Assembly: GCA_031972855.1 (NCBI GenBank)
Contig: DALYDY010000006.1
Location: 1-36,738, forward strand
Reading direction: 5' to 3'
DNA: 36,738 nt
From: JAIXRY01 sp031972855
GTDB taxonomy: Bacteria > Patescibacteriota > Minisyncoccia > Phycocordibacterales > UBA9973
Shown in pieces: positions 1 to 7,106 of the stretch. A program made the position numbers and the translations under genes. The notes beneath the pieces are model-generated. The model searched no databases, was not told where the DNA came from, and was given only the letters and a program-made list of their open reading frames with translations. Within the stretch, counting starts at the first letter, position 1. Each line of letters opens with the position of its first letter.

Positions 1-51
1 GAGGACCTTCGCTTTACAAAAGCGTTGCTCTACCAACTGAGCTAAAGCGGC
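1..51 (-). tRNA. tRNA-Thr (UGU), partial, cut by the window start
   Basis: Read on the minus strand from 51, the 5' acceptor strand GCCGCTT is followed by a normal D arm (GCTC...GAGC) and an anticodon stem-loop with loop TTTGTAA, anticodon UGU. The T arm and 3' acceptor strand lie outside the window. Confidence 0.85.
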
Positions 52-102
52 TTATTTGTTTTTAATAAAGTGCTATGCCTCTAAATTTGTTTATTCTTGA
101 TA

Positions 103-125
103 TCTACCAAGACAGCTAAAGCGGC
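103..125 (-). repeat. Degenerate copy of the tRNA-Thr 5' end
   Basis: On the minus strand these 23 nt match the first 23 nt of the adjacent tRNA-Thr (29-51) at 20 positions; the mismatches are three consecutive bases in the D loop. The copy lies 51 nt upstream of the intact gene and continues into unrelated AT-rich DNA. It is a fragment, not a functional tRNA. Confidence 0.7.
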
Positions 126-197
126 GTACCAAAAAGTAAAAACTTTAAAAAAGGTTTTACTTAATAGTCTTAATATAGTATCAAAAACCATCTATTT

Positions 198-227
198 TTG
201 CAAGAGGTGTTTAAAAGGGTATATAAT
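198..227 (+). promoter_or_regulatory. Promoter of the EEP-family gene
   Basis: TTGCAA (198-203), an 18-nt spacer and a perfect TATAAT (222-227). The predicted transcription start falls at about 234-235, on the ATG itself, so the mRNA should be leaderless. Confidence 0.65.
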
Positions 228-234
228 AGGTTTT

Positions 235-966
235 ATGAAAATAATAAGTCTAAATACTTGGGGTGGTAGATTGAAAAATGACCTCCTTTCTTTTGTTGAA
301 GATAATAAAAATATCGATATTTTTTGTCTTCAAGAAATATATAATAATGCTCCATTGCAAAGTATTATAAAAAATTCTCTCCAAGATAGATTTGATTTGT
401 TGTTAGATATTAAAAAAACACTCACTGAACATGATGGCTATTTTCGTCCACATGTAGGTGAACACTATGGTTTGTCTATATTTATTAAAAAAGATATAAA
501 AATTATAGAAGAAGGTGATTTTTTTGTATACCAACCATTAAATTATGTCGGAGGAGGGAATCATGCTCGCAATGTTCAATATATAAAAATAGAAGATGGT
601 GGAAAAATAAAAAACATTATAAATTTTCATGGTCTCTGGAATGGTATGGGAAAAGGAGATACAGATGATAGAATTCTGCAGTCACAAAATATCTTAGATT
701 TTATAAAAACACTTCAAGGTGATATTGTGTTGTGTGGAGATTTTAATCTTTTACCAGAAACAAAGAGTTTAAAAATGTTTGAAGAATTTGGTTTAATAAA
801 TTTGATTGAAGAATATAATATACAGTCAACAAGAACTTCTTATTATACAAAACCAGGAAAGTTTGCTGACTATGCTTTTGTAAGTAAGGGTGTCAAAGTT
901 GAAGATTTCAAGGTGCTTCCTGACGAAGTTTCTGATCATAGTCCTTTATATTTAGAAATAGAATAA
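235..966 (+). CDS. Endonuclease/exonuclease/phosphatase (EEP) family protein
   Basis: A 243-residue metal-dependent phosphoesterase of the exonuclease III / sphingomyelinase-like EEP fold. Visible family motifs in order: SLNTWGG near the N-terminus, the metal-binding Glu in FCLQEI, NFHGLWNG, GDFNLLP (catalytic Asp/Asn), YAFVSKGV, and the terminal SDHSPLYLEIE (catalytic Asp-His). No signal peptide or extra domain is seen. The substrate cannot be told: DNA, phospholipid and nucleotide phosphoesterases all share these motifs. The start at 235 is chosen because a strong promoter ends 7 nt upstream and family similarity begins exactly here; the frame is open further upstream but would run through the promoter. 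It ends against a hairpin terminator shared with the convergent small gene. Confidence 0.85.
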   Translation: MKIISLNTWGGRLKNDLLSFVEDNKNIDIFCLQEIYNNAPLQSIIKNSLQDRFDLLLDIKKTLTEHDGYFRPHVGEHYGLSIFIKKDIKIIEEGDFFVYQPLNYVGGGNHARNVQYIKIEDGGKIKNIINFHGLWNGMGKGDTDDRILQSQNILDFIKTLQGDIVLCGDFNLLPETKSLKMFEEFGLINLIEEYNIQSTRTSYYTKPGKFADYAFVSKGVKVEDFKVLPDEVSDHSPLYLEIE

Positions 967-968
967 TA

Positions 969-1000
969 AAAAGCGTGTTTTTACATAAAAACACGCTTTT
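969..1000. terminator. Bidirectional terminator
   Basis: Perfect 15-bp inverted repeat (969-983 / 986-1000) with a 2-nt loop, A-rich on one side and T-rich on the other. It serves the EEP gene on the plus strand, and the minus-strand gene stops inside its left arm. Confidence 0.8.
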
Positions 1001-1169
1001 GTCTGGTTGTAGAAACCCTGTCACGTCTTGATTGCTCTTTTTGAAATTCTGGTAACCCTTCGTTTATCCTCCTGTATATCTTCATACTTTCTTTAAAAGA
1101 ATATACTTTTATGTCACCATCTTTTGCCTTTTTAATCAGTAATTTTTTTAGATCAAAAATATCTCCCAT
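981..1169 (-). CDS. Small basic hypothetical protein (62 aa)
   Basis: Not recognised. It is a 62-residue, highly charged protein with no membrane segment (MGDIFDLKKLLIKKAK at the N-terminus, Arg-rich C-terminus). A TATAAT-like -10 (reading GTTATAATA) lies about 17 nt before the ATG on the minus strand. The stop codon is inside the terminator hairpin, so the last residues are encoded by the hairpin arm. Support is its promoter, its terminator and the lack of any competing gene. Function unknown. Confidence 0.5.
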   Translation of the reverse strand: MGDIFDLKKLLIKKAKDGDIKVYSFKESMKIYRRINEGLPEFQKEQSRRDRVSTTRQKRVFM

Positions 1170-1193
1170 AATTATTATTTTTTTATATTATAA

Positions 1194-1234
1194 CATACTA
1201 AAAACACCACAGTATATGTGGTGTTTTTAGTATG
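1194..1234. terminator. Terminator of the rpsB-tsf operon
   Basis: Perfect 18-bp stem (1194-1211 / 1217-1234) with a 5-nt loop, just past the stop of the last gene of the leftward operon. It ends in T-rich sequence in both directions. Confidence 0.8.
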
Positions 1235-1238
1235 TATC

Positions 1239-1703
1239 TTATTGATTCTCTGTATCTATATTCTCTTGTATAGTCTCTGACTGTTTCTTTTCTTTTTCTT
1301 CTTGCATTATTTCATGTTTCATTGTTTTCACTTTGTACTTATACTCAGCAACACTTCTCCAGAAGAATGATGTTTGTACACTCTTAGCTTCCTGAGCAGC
1401 TTGTATGGCGTGTTTTGTTGAGAATAGGGCATAGAATTTTGGAAATTTCTTTTCAAAAAAGTTTGAAATTTTTCTTCCAAGAAGTATGCGATATCTAGTA
1501 AATTCTAAGAATGTAATATGTAGAACATTTCTTGTAATAATAAAACTTTTTTTAGTAATTTTTCTTACAAGTTTTCTGTCTAGGAAAATAGGATCTGTCG
1601 AATGTTCACTGTAGTCTATTTTTTCAAGTTGCTTTGATCTAATCATAAGCAGAGCTATGATACCTATCAAACTTATTAAAAATAAAATAAAAGTGAGTAA
1701 CAT
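1239..1703 (-). CDS. Hypothetical single-pass membrane protein, third gene of rpsB-tsf operon
   Basis: A 154-residue protein with one hydrophobic N-terminal segment (about residues 2-21, LLTFILFLISLIGIIALLMI), then a strongly basic region rich in Lys, Arg and Phe, and a charged, probably helical C-terminus (Glu/Lys/Gln). This suggests an N-out membrane anchor with a cytoplasmic basic tail. I do not recognise the family. It starts 8 nt after tsf and stops 4 nt before a strong terminator, so it is co-transcribed with two translation genes. A role next to the membrane or ribosome is speculation. Confidence 0.7.
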   Translation of the reverse strand: MLLTFILFLISLIGIIALLMIRSKQLEKIDYSEHSTDPIFLDRKLVRKITKKSFIITRNVLHITFLEFTRYRILLGRKISNFFEKKFPKFYALFSTKHAIQAAQEAKSVQTSFFWRSVAEYKYKVKTMKHEIMQEEKEKKQSETIQENIDTENQ

Positions 1704-1711
1704 ATATGTTT

Positions 1712-2494
1712 TTAGATTGAATATTTTTCAACCAATACTATAGACGCACTAGATTCTTTTAGTAATTGAGCTATTGTTTTTGATGGGTCTTTTATGAAAG
1801 ATTGTTCCATTAGAACTTGTTCTTTTATAAAGCTATCAAGTTTTCCTTGAAGCATTTTTTCTTTTATTTCTTCTGGCTTATCTGCTCCATTTTCTTCTAC
1901 TTCAGCACGAAAAACTTCTTTTGCTTTTTCTGTGTCAGCTTCTGTAACTTCTTCACGTGTTATAAATGTTGGACGCATTGCTGATACATGCATTGCAATG
2001 TCTTTTGCAAGGTTTTGATTTCCACCAGATAAAACTACCAAAGCGCCATTTTTACCGTTGTGTACATAACTACCAAGAACTTCACCACTTACTTTTTGAA
2101 TACTTCCAAGTTGGATATTTTCTCCAATTTTTTGAACAGCTTCTGCTATTGGTGCTTGTGCATACTCTTTTGTTTCTTCGATGTCGTGACTTAGTGCATA
2201 TTCTGCAATATTTTCAGAAAGCGCCACAAAGTCAACATTTCTTGCTACGAAATCTGTCTCACAATTAAGAACCAACAACACAGCTTCATTAGAATTTTCT
2301 TTTATAACTACAAGTCCATCAGCCGCATTCCTATCTGCCTTTTTTAGTGCAGCTGCTCCTGATTGTTTGCGAAGAATAATTAATGCTTTTTCTATATCTC
2401 CTCCAGCTTCTTCTAATGCACGTTTACATTGCATTACAGAAACACCTGTTGTCTCTCTAAGTTCCTTGATAATATCCATTGTGATTATACTCAT
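1712..2494 (-). CDS. tsf: Elongation factor Ts
   Basis: Nucleotide exchange factor that regenerates EF-Tu-GTP during translation. The N-terminal UBA-like module is clear (KELRETTGVSVMQCKRALEE, GDIEKALIILRKQ), followed by the family core CETDFVARN and the conserved AMHVSAMRPTF segment. At 260 residues it is close to the usual length. There are two possible ATG starts: MSIITMDIIKEL at 2494, or five codons later at MDIIKEL (2479), which fits the family N-terminus equally well. It lies 38 nt downstream of rpsB, the classic rpsB-tsf order, with no visible Shine-Dalgarno. Confidence 0.97.
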   Translation of the reverse strand: MSIITMDIIKELRETTGVSVMQCKRALEEAGGDIEKALIILRKQSGAAALKKADRNAADGLVVIKENSNEAVLLVLNCETDFVARNVDFVALSENIAEYALSHDIEETKEYAQAPIAEAVQKIGENIQLGSIQKVSGEVLGSYVHNGKNGALVVLSGGNQNLAKDIAMHVSAMRPTFITREEVTEADTEKAKEVFRAEVEENGADKPEEIKEKMLQGKLDSFIKEQVLMEQSFIKDPSKTIAQLLKESSASIVLVEKYSI

Positions 2495-2532
2495 ATGTTT
2501 TTATATAACGAACAAATTAATTAAATAATAAT

Positions 2533-3192
2533 TTATTTACAAGCAGCACCGAGAACTTCGATAATTGTTTTGATACTTTTTACAGAACCGTCGTTTGCAA
2601 CGATAGGGTAATTGATATCTAGGATATTACAGTCTGTATTTGCAAGCGCTACAACAGGAATTCCCATTTTTTGAGCTTCTGTAACAGCGATGTGTTCACG
2701 TTTTGGATCAACAACAACCATTATGTCAGGAACTTTATCCATAGACACAAGTCCTGAGAAATTTTTGTCCATTTTTTCTATTTCACGAGAAATTAATAGA
2801 CGTTCTTTTTTTGTAAATTTTTCAAGTCCACCTGTTGCTGTTTGTTCGCGAAGGTCAACTAGACGAGCAATACGACGCTTGATTTCTCCGAAGTTTGTAA
2901 GAGTACCTCCAACCCAACGGTTGTTAACGTAAGGCATACTAAGCATTTCTCCAACTTCAGTAATAATTTTTCTACTTTCTGGTTTTACACCAACAAATAG
3001 AACTTTTTTACCTGCACCAGTTGATGTCTTTAGAAATGATTCTGCTTGAGAAAGCATTTTGATTGTTTCTTCAAGATCAACAATGTCGATACGGTTTTTT
3101 GTAGTAAAAATAAAAGGCGCTGTCGATGGGTGACGACGAGTTTTTGAATACCCATAGTGTGCTCCATTTTCAAATAGAGTTTCTATATTCAT
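2533..3192 (-). CDS. rpsB: 30S ribosomal protein S2
   Basis: S2 of the small ribosomal subunit. Recognised from the N-terminal GAHYGYSKTRRHP (normally GxHxG...W.P), the conserved VNNRWVGGTLTNF segment, and the C-terminal IPVVALANTDCNILDINYPIVANDGS. At 219 residues it is at the short end for the family, lacking part of the usual C-terminal tail. It is the first gene of the rpsB-tsf operon, transcribed from a promoter near 3310-3337 through a roughly 110-nt structured leader. Confidence 0.97.
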   Translation of the reverse strand: MNIETLFENGAHYGYSKTRRHPSTAPFIFTTKNRIDIVDLEETIKMLSQAESFLKTSTGAGKKVLFVGVKPESRKIITEVGEMLSMPYVNNRWVGGTLTNFGEIKRRIARLVDLREQTATGGLEKFTKKERLLISREIEKMDKNFSGLVSMDKVPDIMVVVDPKREHIAVTEAQKMGIPVVALANTDCNILDINYPIVANDGSVKSIKTIIEVLGAACK

Positions 3193-3303
3193 AAAATAAT
3201 ATATGATTAATTATAATTTGCGAACTTTCGATATTCGCATTTTGTGCTCGTTTTTAAGCATTCCAGCTTATTTCCACCTTCTGTAGAGAAGGCACGAAAC
3301 ACA
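3193..3303 (-). promoter_or_regulatory. Structured 5' leader of rpsB
   Basis: The predicted transcript contains three local hairpins: 3277-3292 (CCTTCT/AGAAGG), 3256-3269 (AAGC/GCTT) and 3219-3239 (TGCGAA/TTCGCA). About 26 nt of AT-rich sequence then separates the last hairpin from the ATG. Such a long leader is unusual here, where most genes have 0-25 nt. Ribosomal protein operons are often controlled by a leader that binds their own product, so S2 autoregulation is a reasonable inference. Confidence 0.5.
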
Positions 3304-3309
3304 ATCACT

Positions 3310-3337
3310 ATAATACCAGAAAATCTTGTTTTTGCAA
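3310..3337 (-). promoter_or_regulatory. Promoter of the rpsB operon
   Basis: Minus strand: -35 TTGCAA (3337-3332), 16-nt spacer, -10 TATTAT (3315-3310). It sits back-to-back with the promoter of the divergent gene at 3391; the two -35 boxes are only 6 nt apart. Confidence 0.65.
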
Positions 3338-3343
3338 AGCACT

Positions 3344-3372
3344 TTGACTTATTATTATTTTCCTTTTACAAT
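3344..3372 (+). promoter_or_regulatory. Promoter of the Cys-rich secreted protein gene
   Basis: TTGACT (3344-3349), 17-nt spacer, TACAAT (3367-3372). The start codon at 3391 leaves an A-rich leader of about 12 nt without a Shine-Dalgarno. Confidence 0.7.
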
Positions 3373-3390
3373 GCCTAAAAACCAATAAAA

Positions 3391-3774
3391 ATGCAAAAAA
3401 TAGTAATATTTTTAGTTTTTAGTTTTTTGGCGAAATCTTCTTTTTCTCAAGTCTTAAATGATACAAATTATATACCTTGTAATTATTACCCTTACTTTAA
3501 AGGAATTTGTTATGATAGTATTCATATAATCAAATTAAAAGCTTTAGGAGGTACAATTTTTTGTGAAGTTTGTAATGAAAACATAAAACCAGACAAAGAA
3601 AAAGATATTGATAAACAATGCAATAAATTAATATTTACTAAAGACTCTCTTGAAATAGTTTTGAATCACAATAAATTAATAAAAACAAGAATATATAGAG
3701 TTATTGTTTTTACTGATTGTAGAGATATTGAACCAAAAAACTTTCGCATAGACTGCGGAAAACCACCAGACTAA
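3391..3774 (+). CDS. Secreted cysteine-rich hypothetical protein (127 aa)
   Basis: Not recognised. Residues 1-20 form a signal peptide (Lys, hydrophobic core IVIFLVFSFLA, then SSFSQ), with no lipobox Cys at the cleavage point. The mature part of about 107 residues holds eight cysteines, including a CxxC (FCEVCNE), enough for four disulfides. This points to a small, disulfide-stabilised protein outside the cytoplasm. It is a one-gene unit with its own promoter and a terminator that overlaps the stop codon. A secreted factor acting on a host or neighbour cell is possible, but nothing in the sequence shows it. Confidence 0.7.
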   Translation: MQKIVIFLVFSFLAKSSFSQVLNDTNYIPCNYYPYFKGICYDSIHIIKLKALGGTIFCEVCNENIKPDKEKDIDKQCNKLIFTKDSLEIVLNHNKLIKTRIYRVIVFTDCRDIEPKNFRIDCGKPPD

Positions 3775-3786
3775 AATGGTGGTTTT
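3759..3786 (+). terminator. Terminator overlapping the end of the Cys-rich gene
   Basis: Inverted repeat AAAACCACCA (3759-3768) / TGGTGGTTTT (3777-3786); the stop codon TAA (3772-3774) lies in the loop. Confidence 0.75.
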
Positions 3787-3789
3787 AAT

Positions 3790-3818
3790 TTGTAAAAACA
3801 GGGTTTTTGGAGTATTAT
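3790..3818 (+). promoter_or_regulatory. Promoter of the proS-mreB-mreC-tgt cluster
   Basis: TTGTAA (3790-3795), 17-nt spacer, TATTAT (3813-3818). Only 8 nt separate the -10 box from the proS ATG at 3827, so transcription should start at or within 1-2 nt of the start codon. Confidence 0.65.
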
Positions 3819-3826
3819 GGTCATAT

Positions 3827-5266
3827 ATGGACACACCTTCATACGAAAAAAAGATAACTCCAAGAGCTACTGATTACAGTGAGTGGTACTTGGATATAAT
3901 AAATGTTGCAGAACTTGCTGACTATGCTCCTGTAAAAGGATGTATGATTATCAAACCTTACGGATATGCTCTTTGGGAACGTGTTCAAGACGTTTTGAAT
4001 ATTGAATTCAAAAAGAAAGGAGTTCAAAATGCTTACTTCCCATTACTTATTCCAGAAAAACTTCTCAAGCGTGAAAAAGATCATGTGGAAGGATTTGCTC
4101 CTGAGGTATTTATGGTGACTCATGCAGGAGGAGAAAAGCTCGAAGAACCTCTCGTTGTTCGTCCTACATCAGAGACTATTATGTACGAAGTTTTTTCTAC
4201 TTGGATTCATTCATATAGAGATTTACCTCTTCTTATAAATCAATGGGCGAATGTTTTGCGTTATGAAAAAAAGACAAAACCATTTCTTCGTACAAGTGAA
4301 TTCTTGTGGCAAGAAGGTCACACTGTTCACAAATCTATAGAAGAAGCAGATGACTTCGCAAGAGCTATGCTTGCTGTATACGAAAAATTCTTCCGTGAAT
4401 ATATGGCGATACCTGTTGTTATGGGTACAAAATCTGAAAGTGAAAAATTCGCTGGAGCACACTCAACATATACATGTGAAGCAATGATGCAAGATGGAAA
4501 AGCTCTTCAAATATCTACATCACATAATCTTGGTGATAATTTTGCTCGTGCTTTCAATATTTCTTTTACAGACGAAAACAATCAACCAGCTTTCCCATTC
4601 CAAACAAGTTGGGGACTGTCTACGCGCTCTATTGGAGGTCTTATTATGAGTCATAGTGATGACAAAGGACTTGTACTTCCTCCACAAATGGCTTCTATAC
4701 AAGCAATAATCGTTCCTATATTTAATGCTGAAAATAAAGAAGAAATTTTAAATTTTGCTGAAGGACTTAAAAATACGCTTATAGAAAACAATATTAAAAC
4801 CTCTGTTGACTCTAGAGATTTGAGACCAGGAGATAAATATTTCACTTGGGAGAAAAAGGGTGTACCTCTTCGTATTGAAGTTGGTCCTAAAGATATTGCA
4901 AACAATCAAGTTGTTTGTGCTCGTCGTGATACAGGAGAAAAATCTTTTGTAAAAATAGAAGAACTCACTTCTTCTGTAAAAGATATTCTGGAAAATATCC
5001 AAAAAGATTTATACGATAGAGCTCTTGAAAGAAGAATTCAAAAAACAAAATCAGTTGATTCTTATGATGAATTCAAATCTACTATTGAAGAAGGGAATTT
5101 TGTTCTTGCTCATATTGATGGTACAGCAGAAACTGAAAAATTAATAAAAGAAGAAACAGGTGCAACGATCCGTTGTATTCCTTTTGATATGCAAGAAGAG
5201 ACTGGAGTTTGTATTAAAACAGGTAAAGCCTCATCAAAAAGAGTTCTATTTGCAAAAGCTTATTAA
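3827..5266 (+). CDS. proS: Prolyl-tRNA synthetase (short, archaeal-like type)
   Basis: Class II synthetase charging tRNA-Pro. Order of motifs: YFPLLIPEKLL, EGFAPEVFMVTH, VVRPTSETIMYEVFSTWI (motif 2 region), FLRTSEFLWQEGHT, then the TSWGLSTRSIGGLIMSHSDDKGLVLPP block (motif 3), the anticodon-binding domain (QAIIVPIF onwards) and a C-terminal domain ending in Ala-Tyr, as in the archaeal/eukaryal-like group. At 479 residues it lacks the editing insertion of the longer bacterial type. The start is placed at 3827 (MDTPSYEKK), where homology begins and right after the -10 box; the frame is open to 3776 but that would start inside the previous terminator. mreB follows after 3 nt. Confidence 0.95.
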   Translation: MDTPSYEKKITPRATDYSEWYLDIINVAELADYAPVKGCMIIKPYGYALWERVQDVLNIEFKKKGVQNAYFPLLIPEKLLKREKDHVEGFAPEVFMVTHAGGEKLEEPLVVRPTSETIMYEVFSTWIHSYRDLPLLINQWANVLRYEKKTKPFLRTSEFLWQEGHTVHKSIEEADDFARAMLAVYEKFFREYMAIPVVMGTKSESEKFAGAHSTYTCEAMMQDGKALQISTSHNLGDNFARAFNISFTDENNQPAFPFQTSWGLSTRSIGGLIMSHSDDKGLVLPPQMASIQAIIVPIFNAENKEEILNFAEGLKNTLIENNIKTSVDSRDLRPGDKYFTWEKKGVPLRIEVGPKDIANNQVVCARRDTGEKSFVKIEELTSSVKDILENIQKDLYDRALERRIQKTKSVDSYDEFKSTIEEGNFVLAHIDGTAETEKLIKEETGATIRCIPFDMQEETGVCIKTGKASSKRVLFAKAY

Positions 5267-5269
5267 TTT

Positions 5270-6316
5270 ATGTTTAAAAAAATACAAGCATTATTTTCAC
5301 ATGATATAGGTATAGATTTAGGTACCGCTAATACTCTTGTATATGTAAAAGGTTATGGTATTTTGATTAACGAACCATCTGTTGTTGTCCTCAATCAAAA
5401 GACTGGTCAGATTGTTGCTGTTGGAAAAGAAGCAAAGGAGATGCTAGGAAGAACTCCGGCTCACTTGAAATCAGTTCGCCCGCTTGTAGATGGTGTCATT
5501 TCTGATTTTGAAGTTACAGAAGAAATGCTTGCTTATTTGATTGGAAAGGTCGAAAAAATTTCGAAGAAATTTTTTCGACCACGTGTACTCATTGGTCTCC
5601 CAACAGGTATTACTAATGTAGAATCAAGAGCTGTTTATGATGCTGCTAAATCAGCAGGTGCAAGAGCTGTATATCTTGCAGAAGAGCCAGTACTTGGAGC
5701 TCTTGGTATTCATATGCCAGTGGACGAGGCTGTAGGGTCTGTTGTTGTTGATATTGGAGGTGGAACAACTGATATAGCTGTACTTTCTTCAGGGGGTGTT
5801 GTGCGTTCAAAAAACGTAAAAATTGCAGGAGATACTTTAAACAATGCAATAATTACATATCTTCGTGATGAATTCAAATTGCTTGTTGGAGAAAAGACTG
5901 CTGAAGCTGTAAAAATAGCTATTGGTTCTGTTGTTCAAAAAGATTTTATGGAAGCAGAAGTTCGTGGTCGTGATTTGCTTACAGGACTTCCACGTGAGGT
6001 TATCGTTACTGATACTGATGTTAGAGAAGCTATTCTTCCTTCTGTACTTCATATTGTTGATGCTGTTCGTGAAGTATTAGAAACAACACCACCAGAGATT
6101 TTGGCCGATGTTTTAAAGCGCGGAATAGTATTGGTTGGTGGTGGTGCGTTAATACAGGGATTAGATACTCTTTTGTCTGAGTCTATAGGTATACCTGTTT
6201 ATGTTGCAGAAGATCCACTGACAGCTGTTGCTCGTGGTACTGGAGTTATTTTGGAAAATCTAGAAAAATATCAAGATATTTTAATTGATGCAGAATATGT
6301 TGTACCAAAGAACTAA
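5270..6316 (+). CDS. mreB: Rod shape-determining protein MreB
   Basis: Actin-like filament protein that organises lateral wall synthesis. Clear features: the N-terminal amphipathic/hydrophobic start (MFKKIQALF), phosphate-1 loop GIDLGTANTLVYVKGYGI, NEPSVV, the nucleotide-binding block SVVVDIGGGTTDIAVLS, and the C-terminal IVLVGGGALIQGLD. Length (348) is normal. It sits between proS and mreC with 3-nt spacing upstream and an overlap downstream, so it is in one transcript with them. The coding region contains a perfect 15-bp inverted repeat (5548-5580). Confidence 0.97.
   Translation: MFKKIQALFSHDIGIDLGTANTLVYVKGYGILINEPSVVVLNQKTGQIVAVGKEAKEMLGRTPAHLKSVRPLVDGVISDFEVTEEMLAYLIGKVEKISKKFFRPRVLIGLPTGITNVESRAVYDAAKSAGARAVYLAEEPVLGALGIHMPVDEAVGSVVVDIGGGTTDIAVLSSGGVVRSKNVKIAGDTLNNAIITYLRDEFKLLVGEKTAEAVKIAIGSVVQKDFMEAEVRGRDLLTGLPREVIVTDTDVREAILPSVLHIVDAVREVLETTPPEILADVLKRGIVLVGGGALIQGLDTLLSESIGIPVYVAEDPLTAVARGTGVILENLEKYQDILIDAEYVVPKN
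5548..5580 (+). repeat. Perfect intragenic hairpin in mreB
   Basis: 15-nt arms 5548-5562 and 5566-5580 with a GAA loop, flanked by no T-run. It encodes the KVEKISKKFFR stretch. Perfect complementarity of this length inside a conserved coding region is unlikely by chance. Confidence 0.6.
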
Positions 6317-7091
6317 AAAAAATAAAAATAATTTTTTCAATAAAAAAATTATTTTTGGAATCATATTTTTATTTTTAATTTTTTCTATAAATTTATTTTT
6401 TACAAAATCTCAAAATCTATCTCGTTTTTTTGTTAAACCAATATGGATATTTGAAAAAAATATTTCAGAAAATTTTTCTTCATTTATAAATTATTTTAAA
6501 TCAAAAAAAAGTTTAGAAAATTCCAATCAAGTTTTAAATAATGAAAATGTTCGTTTGCAATCACTAATACTTGAAACAGAGGCATTAAAAAAAGAGAATG
6601 AATATTTCAAAAAAATACTAGGAAGAGAAGAATCTAGAAATATAGTTGTTGCTTCTGTATTAGTTAAGCCAAACAAGTCACTCTACGATACTCTTATTAT
6701 TGATATAGGAAGTGAAAAAGGAGTTTTGCCTGGTAATATTGTTTTTGCAAATGGGGAAATTGAAATTGGTGTAATTAGTACTGTTTACAAAAAAACATCT
6801 ATAGTTACTTTGTATTCAAGTCCAAAATACAAATCCTCAGTCGTATATTCAGAAAACAATATGACAATAGATCTAGAAGGTACGGGCGGTGGCGGATTTT
6901 TCTTTATTATTCCAAGAGATATTGATATAAAAGAAGGAACTGTTTTCACTTCTTTAAACATTACACCTTACCCTGTGGCTGTTTCTGGAAAAATAGTTTC
7001 TTCACAAAGAGATTCATTTAAGAAAATAATTGCTCATAGTCCTATAAATATCCAACAACTAAGATTTGTTGAAGTCGCAATTTCTTATTAA
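6288..7091 (+). CDS. mreC: Rod shape-determining protein MreC
   Basis: Membrane-anchored scaffold of the elongation machinery. Domain order fits: short basic cytoplasmic tail, one transmembrane segment (KIIFGIIFLFLIFSINLFF), a coiled-coil region (KSLENSNQVLNNENVRLQSLILETEALKKE), and the beta-rich C-terminal domain starting at VASVLVKPNKSLYDTLIIDIGSEKGVLPGNIV. It overlaps the end of mreB by 29 nt from the ATG at 6288; the next ATG (6297) is equally possible. No mreD or rodA follows; the next gene is tgt after 15 nt. Confidence 0.93.
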   Translation: MQNMLYQRTKKNKNNFFNKKIIFGIIFLFLIFSINLFFTKSQNLSRFFVKPIWIFEKNISENFSSFINYFKSKKSLENSNQVLNNENVRLQSLILETEALKKENEYFKKILGREESRNIVVASVLVKPNKSLYDTLIIDIGSEKGVLPGNIVFANGEIEIGVISTVYKKTSIVTLYSSPKYKSSVVYSENNMTIDLEGTGGGGFFFIIPRDIDIKEGTVFTSLNITPYPVAVSGKIVSSQRDSFKKIIAHSPINIQQLRFVEVAISY

Positions 7092-7106
7092 TAAAATTAA
7101 ACCAGA

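Noticed and set aside
97..234. N-terminal extension of the EEP protein
   Set aside because: The 46 extra residues are encoded through a tRNA fragment and the promoter and do not resemble the family.
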